Shown here in pieces: positions 9,463 through 18,274 of a stretch of DNA of 64,000 nucleotides (its first letter is position 1; each line of letters starts with the position of its first letter). The DNA is from Pelagibacterium xiamenense (GTDB taxonomy: Bacteria > Pseudomonadota > Alphaproteobacteria > Rhizobiales > Devosiaceae). Under the pieces are notes generated by a model. The model was not told the origin of the DNA. It did not search any database and saw nothing but the letters and a program-made list of their open reading frames with translations. A program made the position numbers and the translations under genes. The DNA is taken from NCBI RefSeq assembly GCF_021166475.1, contig NZ_JAJOYS010000002.1, positions 868,001 through 932,000 of the forward strand, given 5' to 3'.

Positions 9463-10239
9463 TTAAGACTGTAGGGATAAGCGGCCCAGTTCTGACGTGA
9501 TCTCGCGCGATGAGGTCTGCAAACCCTCAAGGTAGCGGTCCACGGCCTCCGCCCGGTTGCGAAACGCGGATGTGAAATAGGTCAGCCCCAGACTGGCGGC
9601 GACACGGCCCTGCTCGTTGAATACCGGCACAGCCAGCGTATTTGAATTACTAGGTTCAACATGTGCCGCACGCTCTGCAAAGCCCTGCTTCCGGACGCGC
9701 TTGATCAACGACCAAAGCCTGTCTGGATCCCGCGCCAGTTCATTCTCAGCGTCAGGGCTGTGCGAAAGCATTTCGATGGTCAGTTCGATCTGCTCGTCAG
9801 GCGCAAACGCAAGGTAGGCCAGACCCAACCCCCGGTAAAAAAGCCCCAGACGCATATTGACCGTCTTGTGGAACGGCGACATCGCGCTATCGGGCACGGT
9901 CGAAAACCGGACCACAACGGCGTCGGTATCGAATATGGCAATCGCGATCGGCCATTGATGCGCGCGCGTTAGGGCAACCGCCCAGGCCCGTCCCGCTTCA
10001 ACCACCAGCGGGTCCTTATGATACCCCGAACTCAACGAGTCGACCAACGCCGTCACTTGGTAGCCGCCCTGGCGCGGGTCATTGTCGACATAGCCCGCTT
10101 GCTCGAGCGTTGATAAGATCCGCACAAGAGTGGACTTTGCCAGGCCCGTCCGCGCATGCAGGTGCGCGATGGAGGATACCGGCTGCAGATTGAGCTCTTG
10201 CAGCACGCGAAACGCCCTTTCCACCGACCGTACTGACAT
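9463..10239 (-). CDS. IclR family transcriptional regulator
   Basis: A 258-residue regulator with an N-terminal winged helix (RSVERAFRVLQEL, then LHARTGLAKSTLVRILSTLEQAGYV) and a C-terminal GAF-like effector domain ending in SLGLTYFTSAF. Start ATG 10239 is preceded by an AAGGTGG-type ribosome site and puts the winged helix in its usual position; longer starts at 10284 or 10338 would add residues not typical of the family. It is divergent from the amidohydrolase/TRAP operon with about 120 bp between starts, so that operon is its likely target. IclR proteins usually sense aromatic or small organic acids, in line with a TRAP-transported acid. The effector is unknown. Confidence 0.9.
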   Translation of the reverse strand: MSVRSVERAFRVLQELNLQPVSSIAHLHARTGLAKSTLVRILSTLEQAGYVDNDPRQGGYQVTALVDSLSSGYHKDPLVVEAGRAWAVALTRAHQWPIAIAIFDTDAVVVRFSTVPDSAMSPFHKTVNMRLGLFYRGLGLAYLAFAPDEQIELTIEMLSHSPDAENELARDPDRLWSLIKRVRKQGFAERAAHVEPSNSNTLAVPVFNEQGRVAASLGLTYFTSAFRNRAEAVDRYLEGLQTSSREITSELGRLSLQS

Positions 10240-10359
10240 CCCATCCACCTTCTTGCCGTTCCATCTGGCGGAACGATAACGCATTTGCTTTGCCTCTTCT
10301 GCCCCTCTTCGGAGACATTGCCTCGAAAATTCGCCCACCCTCAGGGAGAGACGAGCACA

Positions 10360-11295
10360 ATGACCAAGACTTCATTTCGGGACGAAGCGCGAGAGATCAT
10401 GGCGGGCGCGGACGAAGCGCTCGTGGATGAGTTGATGCAGGGCGCGGTCGACCTCCACGTCCACTCCGGCCCCTCGACAATGCCTCGCCAGCTCGATCAC
10501 TTCCAGGCTGTCGAGCAAGCCGCTCAAGCCGGCATGCGGGCCGTGCTTTTCAAAGATCACCACTATTCAGTCGCGCCCTTCATCCCCATCATGGACCGCG
10601 TGCTCGGTCACCATGGGGTCAAAATGTTTGGCGGGCTTGTGCTCAACAACGCCCCGGGCGGACTGAACCCCTATGCGGTCGACTTCAACGTGAAATCGGG
10701 TGCGAAGCTGATCTGGATGCCTACCGCCCATGCGGCCAACCACATTCGCAACACCCACCGCAAAGCCCGTCTTGCGAGCACTGTGCAGCTTAAAAAGCCC
10801 TACGGCATCACCGTCGTCGATGCCAACGGACAGCTCCTCGACGTGGTCAAGGAAATTCTCGACATCATCGCAGAGCACGACGTTATCCTGTCGTCGGGAC
10901 ACTTGCACATTGCCGAGGTCTGGCCACTCTTTGATGAGGCCAAGCGTCGCGGCGTCGGAAAATTGCTGGTCAACCACCCCTCGTATGGCCTCCATTGCAC
11001 CTATGACGACATGGCGGAGCTCGCCGGGATGGGCGCTGTACTCGAACAGTCCGCATGCCTCTATGTCGATTCCCGCTTCAACGTTTACCCGCCCCAGGAA
11101 CTCAAGCGCCAGATCGATGCCGCAGGGGTCGATAACTCCTCGATCGGCTCGGATCTGGGCCAGGTCGACAACCCCAGCCCCGTCGAAGGCATGCGGCAGG
11201 CCATAAAGCTTTGCCTCGGACTGGGATATTCGCCCGACGAAATCAGAAAACTTGTCGGCACCAACTCCGCCCGTCTTCTCGGGCTCGATCAATAG
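10360..11295 (+). CDS. DUF6282-type amidohydrolase superfamily protein
   Basis: A 311-residue predicted cytoplasmic metal-dependent hydrolase. It carries the metal-site motif DLHVHSGP near residue 31, a lysine plus two histidines in FKDHHYS that could be the bridging-lysine region, SSGHLHIAEVW, NHPSYGLH and a late aspartate in IGSDLGQ, in the order expected for the amidohydrolase fold. The ATG at 10360 has a GGGAGAG ribosome site; an in-frame ATG at 10285 lies inside the divergent promoter region. It is the first gene of an operon with a TAXI receptor, TRAP permease, FAH-type enzyme and quinone oxidoreductase. The substrate is unknown; hydrolysis of a cyclic amide or lactone, or decarboxylation, would fit. 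Confidence 0.8.
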   Translation: MTKTSFRDEAREIMAGADEALVDELMQGAVDLHVHSGPSTMPRQLDHFQAVEQAAQAGMRAVLFKDHHYSVAPFIPIMDRVLGHHGVKMFGGLVLNNAPGGLNPYAVDFNVKSGAKLIWMPTAHAANHIRNTHRKARLASTVQLKKPYGITVVDANGQLLDVVKEILDIIAEHDVILSSGHLHIAEVWPLFDEAKRRGVGKLLVNHPSYGLHCTYDDMAELAGMGAVLEQSACLYVDSRFNVYPPQELKRQIDAAGVDNSSIGSDLGQVDNPSPVEGMRQAIKLCLGLGYSPDEIRKLVGTNSARLLGLDQ

Positions 11296-11330
11296 GCCCG
11301 TGCGGCCCATACTCAGGGAGGATCAATCCA

Positions 11331-12482
11331 ATGACAAATTACCTTCGCTCAACTCTTCTTGCCACGACACTTGCTTTTGCAGGCGTCTCCGGTGCCGCCG
11401 CCCAGGACGGCGATATCAATCTGCCCAACACGCTGGCCTGGAGCGCATTCGACGTCGGAAGCTCGGGCTATAACCAGGCCGTCGCCATCGGCCAGGCCTT
11501 GCAGAACGCATACGGCATCTCGCTGCGGGTCATTCCTGCGGGCAACGACGTTTCAAGGCTGGCTCCGGTGCGCAACAACCGCATCCCCTTCGCCGCGGCC
11601 GGCAACGACGTGTTTTTTGCAGCCGAGGGCGTCTCTGCGTTCGCGACACCTGAATGGGGGCCCCAGCCGCTGCGCATGCTCTCGAGCGCGTCCGCAGACA
11701 ATTGCCTGGCACTCGGAACGGCCGGAGAAGCCGGCATCCAGTCCATGGACGACATCGCAGGAAAGCGCATCGCCTGGGTTCTGGGTGCCCCCGCGCTGCA
11801 GACAAATATCCGGGCCTTCCTTGCCTTCGCCGGTCTGACAGTCGATGACGTGACTCTCGTTGAGATGCCCGGCTACGGCCAGGCATGGCAGGCGCTGATC
11901 GACGGCCAGGTCGACGCCACCACGGGCCTCACGACCGGTGGCATCGTTGAACAGGCCGCAGCATCCCCCAGGGGCCTGCACTGGGTCGACATGCCCTTCG
12001 ACAACGAGGAAGGCTGGGAAAGGCTCAAGGAGGTCGCTCCCCATCTTGCACAGCGCGAAGGAACCGTGGGCGCCACCTTGTCGCCGATGAACCCCCTGCA
12101 CTGTATGGCGGCCCCCTACCCGGTTCTGGTGACGTATGAGAACCAGGATGACGAACTGGTTTACAATATGACCAAGGCGGTTGATCAGCAGGTCCAGGCG
12201 TTCGCCAACGCCGAGCCAACCGCAGCCGGGTGGATCGCCGAGCGCCAGTTGTTCACATGGGTTCTGCCGTTCGATGACGATGCCATTCGCTACTGGAGTG
12301 AACGGGGCATCTGGACGGACGAGATGCAGGCGCACAACGACCAGCTGGTCGAACGCCAGTCGGTTCTCGCTGAGGCCTGGGAAGGTCTGACGGATCTTTC
12401 CCCGGAAGGGTTTGAAGAGCGCTGGATGGACGCGCGTGCAGCGGCGCTTACTGAAGCCGGCATGCCGGTCTATTTCGAGTAA
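11331..12482 (+). CDS. TRAP transporter solute receptor, TAXI family
   Basis: Periplasmic receptor of 383 residues. A Sec signal peptide (LRSTLLATTLAFAGVSGAAAQ) ends at about residue 25. The mature protein shows TAXI hallmarks: GSSGYNQAVAIGQALQNAYG near the N-terminus, IAGKRIAWVLGAPALQTNIRAFLAFAGLT in the middle and GQVDATTGLTTGG after it. Start ATG 11331 has a textbook AGGGAGGATC ribosome site; an earlier in-frame ATG at 11211 lies within the amidohydrolase gene. The fused permease gene follows 27 bp later. TAXI systems import small organic acids such as glutamate, 2-oxoglutarate or other dicarboxylates; the ligand here cannot be read from sequence. Confidence 0.92.
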   Translation: MTNYLRSTLLATTLAFAGVSGAAAQDGDINLPNTLAWSAFDVGSSGYNQAVAIGQALQNAYGISLRVIPAGNDVSRLAPVRNNRIPFAAAGNDVFFAAEGVSAFATPEWGPQPLRMLSSASADNCLALGTAGEAGIQSMDDIAGKRIAWVLGAPALQTNIRAFLAFAGLTVDDVTLVEMPGYGQAWQALIDGQVDATTGLTTGGIVEQAAASPRGLHWVDMPFDNEEGWERLKEVAPHLAQREGTVGATLSPMNPLHCMAAPYPVLVTYENQDDELVYNMTKAVDQQVQAFANAEPTAAGWIAERQLFTWVLPFDDDAIRYWSERGIWTDEMQAHNDQLVERQSVLAEAWEGLTDLSPEGFEERWMDARAAALTEAGMPVYFE

Positions 12483-12509
12483 GGGTAATTACCGGTCAGG
12501 AGACCCAGA

Positions 12510-14498
12510 ATGCAGGTTGAACAACACGCTCACGAGCAAGAGGTGAAGGACAAACGGCTCGGGGGATTCCCGCTGTGGATCACCCGCGCCTTTACCGTCG
12601 CCATTCTCGTTCTGGCGGTCAACCAAATCTTTAACCTGGGCTTCCTGGCCGGATTTACACTGCTCGAAAACCGTTACCTTTACGCGATCCTGGCGTTCGC
12701 GCTCCCACTGATATTTATTTACTACCGCGCCAATCCCAACTCCCGGGCCGAGACGGTTCCGCTTTATGACTGGGCGCTCTCGGCCATCGCTTTCGCCACC
12801 TGCGGCTATTTCTTTGCCAATGGGCTCAATATCGTCATGCGGGGTTGGGAGATGGCCCCGCCCGATCAGGCGGTCTGGGTTTCGGGTGTTTTGTGGGTCC
12901 TCGTCGTGGAGGCTGGCCGTCGCGCTGGCGGAACTGTTCTGGCCGCCATCGTCGGCATCCTTTCGCTTTACCCGATCTTTGCGGGCTCCCTACCCGGGCC
13001 TATTTCCGCCTTTCCCGCCCCGCTTGATCTCACAGCCGCATACCACGCCATGAGTTCAGAGAGCATTTTGGGTGTGGCGTTCCGCTCGTTTGCCAACCTT
13101 ATCGTGGGCTTTATCATCTTTGGCGCCGCCCTCCAGCACACCGGTGCGGGCAAATTCTTTATCGACCTGGCGTTCGCGCTGCTCGGCCATGTTCGGGGCG
13201 GCCCGGCCAAGGTGGCAATCTTTTCGAGCGGATTGATGGGCTCGATGAGCGGGAGCGTCGTGACCAATGTCCTGACCACCGGCCCGATGACCATCGCAGC
13301 CATGAAACGCACAGGCATGAAGGGCACCTTTGCCGCCGGGGTGGAAACCGCGGCCTCAACCGGAGGGGTGTTGATGCCGCCGGTCATGGGGGCCACGGCC
13401 TTTGTCATGGCCAACCTGCTTGGTGTTCCTTATGCCGATATCGCTCTGGCCGCCATCATTCCATCGGTCCTGTTCTTTTTCGGCCTGTTCATACAGATCG
13501 ATGCCCGCGCGGCCAAGGAAGAGCTCAAAGGGCTGCCGCGCGCCGAACTGCCAAAGCTCGGCGAAACGCTGCGAGAAGGCTGGTACTACCTGTTCGCTTT
13601 CGGGCTCCTGATCTTCATGCTGCTGGTGCTCAAGCGTGAGACGATCGCGCCGTTTTTTGCCGCCCCGGCGCTGATCATCATCAATCAGCTCGCCTCGCGC
13701 AAACATCGGTGGGGATGGGCCGAATTCGGTGCCTTTATCGACAGCCTTGGCCGCTTGTTCGCCAATCTCATTGGCATTCTCGCCGCGGTGGGACTGATCA
13801 TCGGCGCCCTCTCGGTGACCGGGCTTGCAGGCACCCTCGTCAACGATCTCCTGCGGATCGCCGGGGGCTCCTCCATCCTGCTCCTGATCATGGGCGCCAT
13901 CACCAGCCTCATCCTGGGGGTCGGGATGACCTCGACCGCCGCCTATATCTTTCTGGCCATCCTGCTTGCCCCGGCGCTCATTTCCTCGGGGCTCAACGCC
14001 ATCGCGGCGCATATGTTCATCTTTTACTGGGGGATGCTCTCCTTCATCACCCCTCCAGTTGCCCTGGGCGCCTTCGCAGCGGCCTCTGTGGCACGCACGC
14101 CGCCGATGCGCACCGGCTTTGAGGCAATGAAGCTCGGCAGCGTGATCTATTTCATCCCGTTCTTTTTCGTCTTCCAGCCCGCCCTCGTCCTCCAGGGCAC
14201 GCCGTTGGAAGCCGTCGTCGCGCTTGGCTTGGCGGCGGCCGGGATCCTGATCTTTGCCGGCGCCATGCAGGGATACCTTTTAATGGTGGGGCCGCTGTTT
14301 ACCGACAAGAGCTACAGCTGGCCGTTGCGCCTCGTGCTGATCGCCGGAGCCCTAATCATGGCCGTGCCCGCTGACGCCATCCCCGGATGGACTGATTTTG
14401 CCCTCACCGTGCTGGCGCTGGTCTTTATCGCACCGGTCATCCTGCTCGCACTGGCGCAAAACCACTTCTGGCCGGCCAACAAAGCCCAAACCAATTAG
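12510..14498 (+). CDS. TRAP transporter permease, DctQ-DctM fusion
   Basis: A 662-residue inner-membrane permease in which the small 4-helix subunit (about residues 20-170, PLYDWALSAIAFATCGYFFANG) is fused to the large 12-helix DctM-type subunit. The large part shows the typical glycine-rich segment SSGLMGSMSGSVVTNVLTTGPMTI and FAAGVETAASTGGVLMPPVMGATAFVMA, both characteristic of TAXI-associated permeases. It lies 27 bp after the receptor gene with a CAGGAG ribosome site. It uses a cation gradient rather than ATP to import the ligand held by the receptor. Family assignment is firm. Confidence 0.94.
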   Translation: MQVEQHAHEQEVKDKRLGGFPLWITRAFTVAILVLAVNQIFNLGFLAGFTLLENRYLYAILAFALPLIFIYYRANPNSRAETVPLYDWALSAIAFATCGYFFANGLNIVMRGWEMAPPDQAVWVSGVLWVLVVEAGRRAGGTVLAAIVGILSLYPIFAGSLPGPISAFPAPLDLTAAYHAMSSESILGVAFRSFANLIVGFIIFGAALQHTGAGKFFIDLAFALLGHVRGGPAKVAIFSSGLMGSMSGSVVTNVLTTGPMTIAAMKRTGMKGTFAAGVETAASTGGVLMPPVMGATAFVMANLLGVPYADIALAAIIPSVLFFFGLFIQIDARAAKEELKGLPRAELPKLGETLREGWYYLFAFGLLIFMLLVLKRETIAPFFAAPALIIINQLASRKHRWGWAEFGAFIDSLGRLFANLIGILAAVGLIIGALSVTGLAGTLVNDLLRIAGGSSILLLIMGAITSLILGVGMTSTAAYIFLAILLAPALISSGLNAIAAHMFIFYWGMLSFITPPVALGAFAAASVARTPPMRTGFEAMKLGSVIYFIPFFFVFQPALVLQGTPLEAVVALGLAAAGILIFAGAMQGYLLMVGPLFTDKSYSWPLRLVLIAGALIMAVPADAIPGWTDFALTVLALVFIAPVILLALAQNHFWPANKAQTN

Positions 14499-14526
14499 CG
14501 TCTTTTAAGAACCTCGGAGTGTCGAA

Positions 14527-15525
14527 ATGAAACTGGGTACCATTCTCCAGAACAATAAAGCTGTGCTTGTTGCCGAGCGTGACGGCAAAGCCGTGCCCGT
14601 GGTCCAGGCCTACAAGGTGGCGGGGCTCGAGGACGCCCCCTGCACATTCAACGACCTCGTCGAAGCCGGCAAGGACGAGCTCGCGCGTCTTACGACCGCC
14701 GTCCGTCAGGCCCCTTTGGACATCGCGCTCGAACTCGAGCACCTGAACTGGCTGCCGCCCCAGCCCCGCCCCAGCAAGGTCATTGGGGTGGCGTTCAACA
14801 ATATGGGCATTCGCAAATCCGCCCATAAGGACCCGGGCGTGCCGAACTTCTTTTTCAAAGCGCCCTCCTGTTTGACCGGGCACAACCAGCCCATCGTCAT
14901 GGAAAAGCACTACGGGGAAACCATACCCGAGCTCGAACTGGGCGGCGTCATCGGCAAACGGTGCAAGCACATCTCGGTGCAGGAGGCCAAAGAGGCCATT
15001 TTTGGCTACACCATCATCAATGACGTCACGTCCCATGGGCTCAAGTTCGGCATGGACTCCATTGCCACCACACGTGAGCCGCACCTCCTGCGATCCCACC
15101 ATCTGGCCTGGCGCAACCGCAAGGGTGAGGACGATAACGACGTCTATTTCGTCTATCACGCGCGCTCGAAAGCCAGCGATACGTTCGGACCAATGGGCCC
15201 CTGGATTACCACCGCCGATGAGATTGCCGATCCCAATAGTTTGGACGTCAAGGGTTGGCTCGACGGCAAGCCGTTCGCCGTCGACAACACATCGAGCTAC
15301 CGCTTCAAGATTGAAGAAGTGGTGGCCGAGGCCAGCCGCTACTTCACGCTCGAGCCGGGTGATGTCATCTGTTTTGGAACCTCTGCCAAGGGCGTGGGCG
15401 AGTTCCCCAACGGTCATCGCAACGTCAATCTCCACCAGCGCGACGGGACCATTACAATTGAAATCGAAGGCCTGGGGTCGCTCGCCAACCCCATTCAGCG
15501 TAGTTGGGCCAAACAGGACGTTTAA
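14527..15525 (+). CDS. Fumarylacetoacetate hydrolase (FAH) family protein
   Basis: A 332-residue cytoplasmic enzyme of the FAH fold, which includes acylpyruvate hydrolases, oxaloacetate decarboxylases and sugar-acid dehydratases. The metal ligands are visible in ETIPELELGGVIGK (about residues 137-150), followed by GYTIINDVTSHG and the C-terminal LEPGDVICFGTSAKGVG. The start ATG 14527 is preceded by CGGAGTG. Position in the TRAP operon suggests it acts on a 2-keto or acyl intermediate released after the amidohydrolase step; this is inference. A quinone oxidoreductase gene starts 3 bp after its stop. Confidence 0.88.
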   Translation: MKLGTILQNNKAVLVAERDGKAVPVVQAYKVAGLEDAPCTFNDLVEAGKDELARLTTAVRQAPLDIALELEHLNWLPPQPRPSKVIGVAFNNMGIRKSAHKDPGVPNFFFKAPSCLTGHNQPIVMEKHYGETIPELELGGVIGKRCKHISVQEAKEAIFGYTIINDVTSHGLKFGMDSIATTREPHLLRSHHLAWRNRKGEDDNDVYFVYHARSKASDTFGPMGPWITTADEIADPNSLDVKGWLDGKPFAVDNTSSYRFKIEEVVAEASRYFTLEPGDVICFGTSAKGVGEFPNGHRNVNLHQRDGTITIEIEGLGSLANPIQRSWAKQDV

Positions 15526-15527
15526 AG

Positions 15528-16529
15528 ATGGCGCAAACAATGCAAGTGGTCGAAGTCCGCGAACCCGGAGGACCTGACGTCCTCTATTTTGGTACGCGCA
15601 ACGTACCGGTACCCAACGCCCACGACGTGCTGATCGAAGTCAAAGCGGCCGGCGTGAACCGACCCGATATTCAACAGCGGCGTGGGCTCTATCCGCCTCC
15701 GCCAGGGGCCTCGGATCTGCTGGGACTCGATGTCGCCGGTATCGTCGTCGAGGTGGGCGACGCGGTAACCGGGATCGCCGTCGGGGACAAGGTGTGCGCC
15801 CTCACAAATGGCGGCGGCTATGCCCAGTATTGCGCCGTTCCCGCACCCCAGGTCATGCCTATCCCCGAGGGGTTCGACTTCGTTCAGGCAGCGTCGCTGC
15901 CCGAAGCGTTCTTCACGGCCTGGAACAACGTGGTCTGGCTCGGACGGCTGGGACACGGCGAAAAACTGCTCATTCAAGGCGGAACGAGCGGTGTGGGGCT
16001 GGCGGCCACCCAGATTGCCCATCAGTTGTTTAACGCCAGAGTGGTGGCGACCGCGAGCACCCCGCAAAAGCGAGCTGTGTGTCGCGAACTTGGCGCCGAA
16101 GCTGCCTTCGACTACAAGCTGGAGGACTGGGACGCGCAGATCGGTCAGTATATCGGTCCGGATGGTTTTGACGTCATCTTGGATGGTCAGGCCGGTCCCT
16201 ACACCCAAAAACAGCTCGACCTCCTTGGCTTTGATGGTCGTTTGGTACTCATCGCCAGCCATCTGGGGCCACAATCCGAGGTAAACGTGCGCGCGCTTGT
16301 CCGGCGACGTCTGACACTCACCGGCTCGACGCTTCGGCCCCGCGATGCTGCCTATAAGGGCGCGTTGGCATCAGAGTTGGTCGAAAAGGTCTGGCCGTCG
16401 CTGACAAGCGGAGCCATCAAAAGCGTCATCTTTGATGTGCTGCCCTTTTCCGAGATTTCCCGAGCGCACCAATTACTCGATGCCAACCAACAAATTGGCA
16501 AGGTTGTCCTGAATTTGGACGAGCTTTGA
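15528..16529 (+). CDS. NAD(P)H:quinone oxidoreductase, zeta-crystallin/PIG3 type
   Basis: A 333-residue medium-chain dehydrogenase/reductase. It shows the GroES-like N-terminal half (VKAAGVNRPDIQQRRGLYPPPPG, the sequence typical of the PIG3 group) and a Rossmann nucleotide site GGTSGVGLAATQIAH. No structural zinc cysteines are visible, as expected for quinone oxidoreductases. ATG 15528 follows the FAH gene by 2 bp and has a weak AAAGATG context; the longer start at 15504 overlaps the FAH gene. Likely role: NADPH-dependent reduction of an unsaturated carbonyl intermediate in the operon's pathway, unproven. It is the last gene of the operon. Confidence 0.88.
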   Translation: MAQTMQVVEVREPGGPDVLYFGTRNVPVPNAHDVLIEVKAAGVNRPDIQQRRGLYPPPPGASDLLGLDVAGIVVEVGDAVTGIAVGDKVCALTNGGGYAQYCAVPAPQVMPIPEGFDFVQAASLPEAFFTAWNNVVWLGRLGHGEKLLIQGGTSGVGLAATQIAHQLFNARVVATASTPQKRAVCRELGAEAAFDYKLEDWDAQIGQYIGPDGFDVILDGQAGPYTQKQLDLLGFDGRLVLIASHLGPQSEVNVRALVRRRLTLTGSTLRPRDAAYKGALASELVEKVWPSLTSGAIKSVIFDVLPFSEISRAHQLLDANQQIGKVVLNLDEL

Positions 16530-17175
16530 CACAACGGCGTTGGCACTTCGTCGGTTAAAACTTACCTCGCAGCTAAAAAAGAGATTAGCCTACGAATACG
16601 GCCACGGCTCGTACAACGATTGCGGCAGGCTCCGCCTGGTTCAGACCGCAAGCACTGGGTACTGAGCCTACCTTCCCGGCAACGAAACCGCCTTTGTCAG
16701 GCGCAATTCAAATCACGATCGAGCGCACACGTCCTACCGGCATTATGCGTGGGCTTCGTGATCAACCGGATTGCAGGGTCTCATTGCGTGTTGCGAGGGA
16801 AGCGTATTGCCGAGAGTGGCTGAACGCCCCGGTTGCGGCGGCTGCATTGTCAGGAAGCAGCAACCAGCGAAGTGAAGCAGGTATCAACGCTTTGATACCC
16901 CATAACCTCGCCGTGAGCCGATACATCTCGAATTGGACACCTTCTGACCAGTTGCACCAAACTTCGATGGCAGCAGGGCAATTTTGAATTGTCCTCGAGG
17001 GGTTCCTGCCAACGATAATCGATCCGACACCTCGAACTACACGTGGCCAGGCTAAAGCGGCCCAGGCGGCCCTGGCGGTGTCGATTGTGTCATCATTGAA
17101 CGCAACGCATTGGATGGCGGCGACAGCCGCTTTGCATTTGCAAGCGTACATAAGTCAATGAAGGAGGAGACTTTA
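16530..17175. other. Stretch without a recognisable gene
   Basis: About 640 bp between the end of the TRAP operon and the secreted MBL-fold gene. I see no frame with family-like sequence on either strand; the longest open frame (minus strand, about 16762-17151) has low-complexity, unconvincing content. The base composition is more AT-rich than the operon before it. It may hold decayed sequence and the promoter of the MBL gene. Confidence 0.5.
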
Positions 17176-18171
17176 GTGACAAAACCTCGAATGCCCATCC
17201 CAGGCCCCAAAGCGACCATTCGCAGTCTTGGCATCGTAGCGATGCTGACCCTTTCTAGTGCCCTCGCCGCTCAAGAGGCGGAGCCGGCCGTCAGCAACGA
17301 GCTCATCGTAACTTTGCTCGGAACGGGCACACCCGGAGCCGATCCGTCGCGATATGGCTATTCAAACCTAGTGCAGGCCGGCGAAATCACGTTGTTGATC
17401 GACGCTGGCCGAGGGGCGCCAGTGCGTATCAATCAGATGGGTCTCAGAGTGGGCAGCATAGACGGTGTCTTTCTTACCCATTTCCATTCCGATCACATTA
17501 ACGGACTCGGCGACGTTTTCATGACCGGATACCTCACAGGCCCTATCGGCGGTCGGGAAGAGCCGATGCGGCTCATCGGGCCTCGAGGGACCGTTAGGAT
17601 CGCCGAAGGCTTGGAAACGGCCTACCGCGTCGATGCTGAGATAAGAATTGACGATGAAGGTGTGCCCGAAGATGCAACCTTCATAAGCGCGCACGAGGCC
17701 CAATCTGGTGTCGTGTTTGACCAGGACGGTGTGACCGTAACCGCGTTTGAGACGCACCATGGAGAGGCCATCAAACCGAGTGTCGGTTATAGGATAGACT
17801 ATGCAGGAAAGTCAGTCGGCTTTTCGGGCGATGTGGCTAATGATGCTGGCATCATAGAACACTTGCAAGGGGTCGATCTTTTGGTTCATTCGGTTGCAAC
17901 AGCACCAACCGAGATGCTGGATTTGCCTTTCGTAAAACGGGTCCTTAGCCATCATATTAGCCCGCAGGATGCAGGGCGAACCTTTGCGCAAACTCAGCCA
18001 AACATGGCTGTATATTCTCACGTCGGTCGCCTTGGAGACGGCGAGGTCCGAATGACCGACCTTGTAGAGGCAACCCGCCAAACCTATGGTGGTCCGCTCA
18101 CCGTGGGTGAAGACCTGATGCAGTTCCGCATCGGGGACGATGGCCTTGCCATTGTATCTGCACGAGACTGA
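17176..18171 (+). CDS. Secreted metallo-beta-lactamase-fold hydrolase (RNase Z/arylsulfatase-like)
   Basis: A 331-residue MBL-fold enzyme with the zinc motif THFHSDH, a second-metal region with SHEAQ and THHGEA, and SGDVANDAG and HVGRLG near the C-terminus. An N-terminal hydrophobic stretch (SLGIVAMLTLSSALAAQ) marks a Sec signal peptide, so it acts in the periplasm or is lipid-free secreted. I chose GTG 17176 because an AAGGAGGAG ribosome site (17160-17168) lies 7 bp before it; ATG 17158 would overlap that site. It resembles the group annotated as MBL-fold/arylsulfatase or RNase Z-like, but export makes an RNA role unlikely. No co-transcribed neighbour is visible. Confidence 0.85.
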   Translation: MTKPRMPIPGPKATIRSLGIVAMLTLSSALAAQEAEPAVSNELIVTLLGTGTPGADPSRYGYSNLVQAGEITLLIDAGRGAPVRINQMGLRVGSIDGVFLTHFHSDHINGLGDVFMTGYLTGPIGGREEPMRLIGPRGTVRIAEGLETAYRVDAEIRIDDEGVPEDATFISAHEAQSGVVFDQDGVTVTAFETHHGEAIKPSVGYRIDYAGKSVGFSGDVANDAGIIEHLQGVDLLVHSVATAPTEMLDLPFVKRVLSHHISPQDAGRTFAQTQPNMAVYSHVGRLGDGEVRMTDLVEATRQTYGGPLTVGEDLMQFRIGDDGLAIVSARD

Positions 18172-18241
18172 TGATCCAAAAAGGGTGCCGCTATCGAGCG
18201 TTGAGAATAACGATCGCATCGCCAGCGGCTCTTCAGCGAAC

Positions 18242-18274
18242 ATTGCGGGTGGCGGCAATAGCGCCACCCGCAAT
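18242..18274 (+). terminator. 13-bp perfect stem-loop downstream of the MBL gene
   Basis: ATTGCGGGTGGCG and CGCCACCCGCAAT form a perfect 13-bp stem with a 7-base loop, 71 bp after the MBL stop codon. There is no T-run after it, so a classical Rho-independent terminator is not certain; it could block 3' exonucleases or be a small repeat element. Confidence 0.45.
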
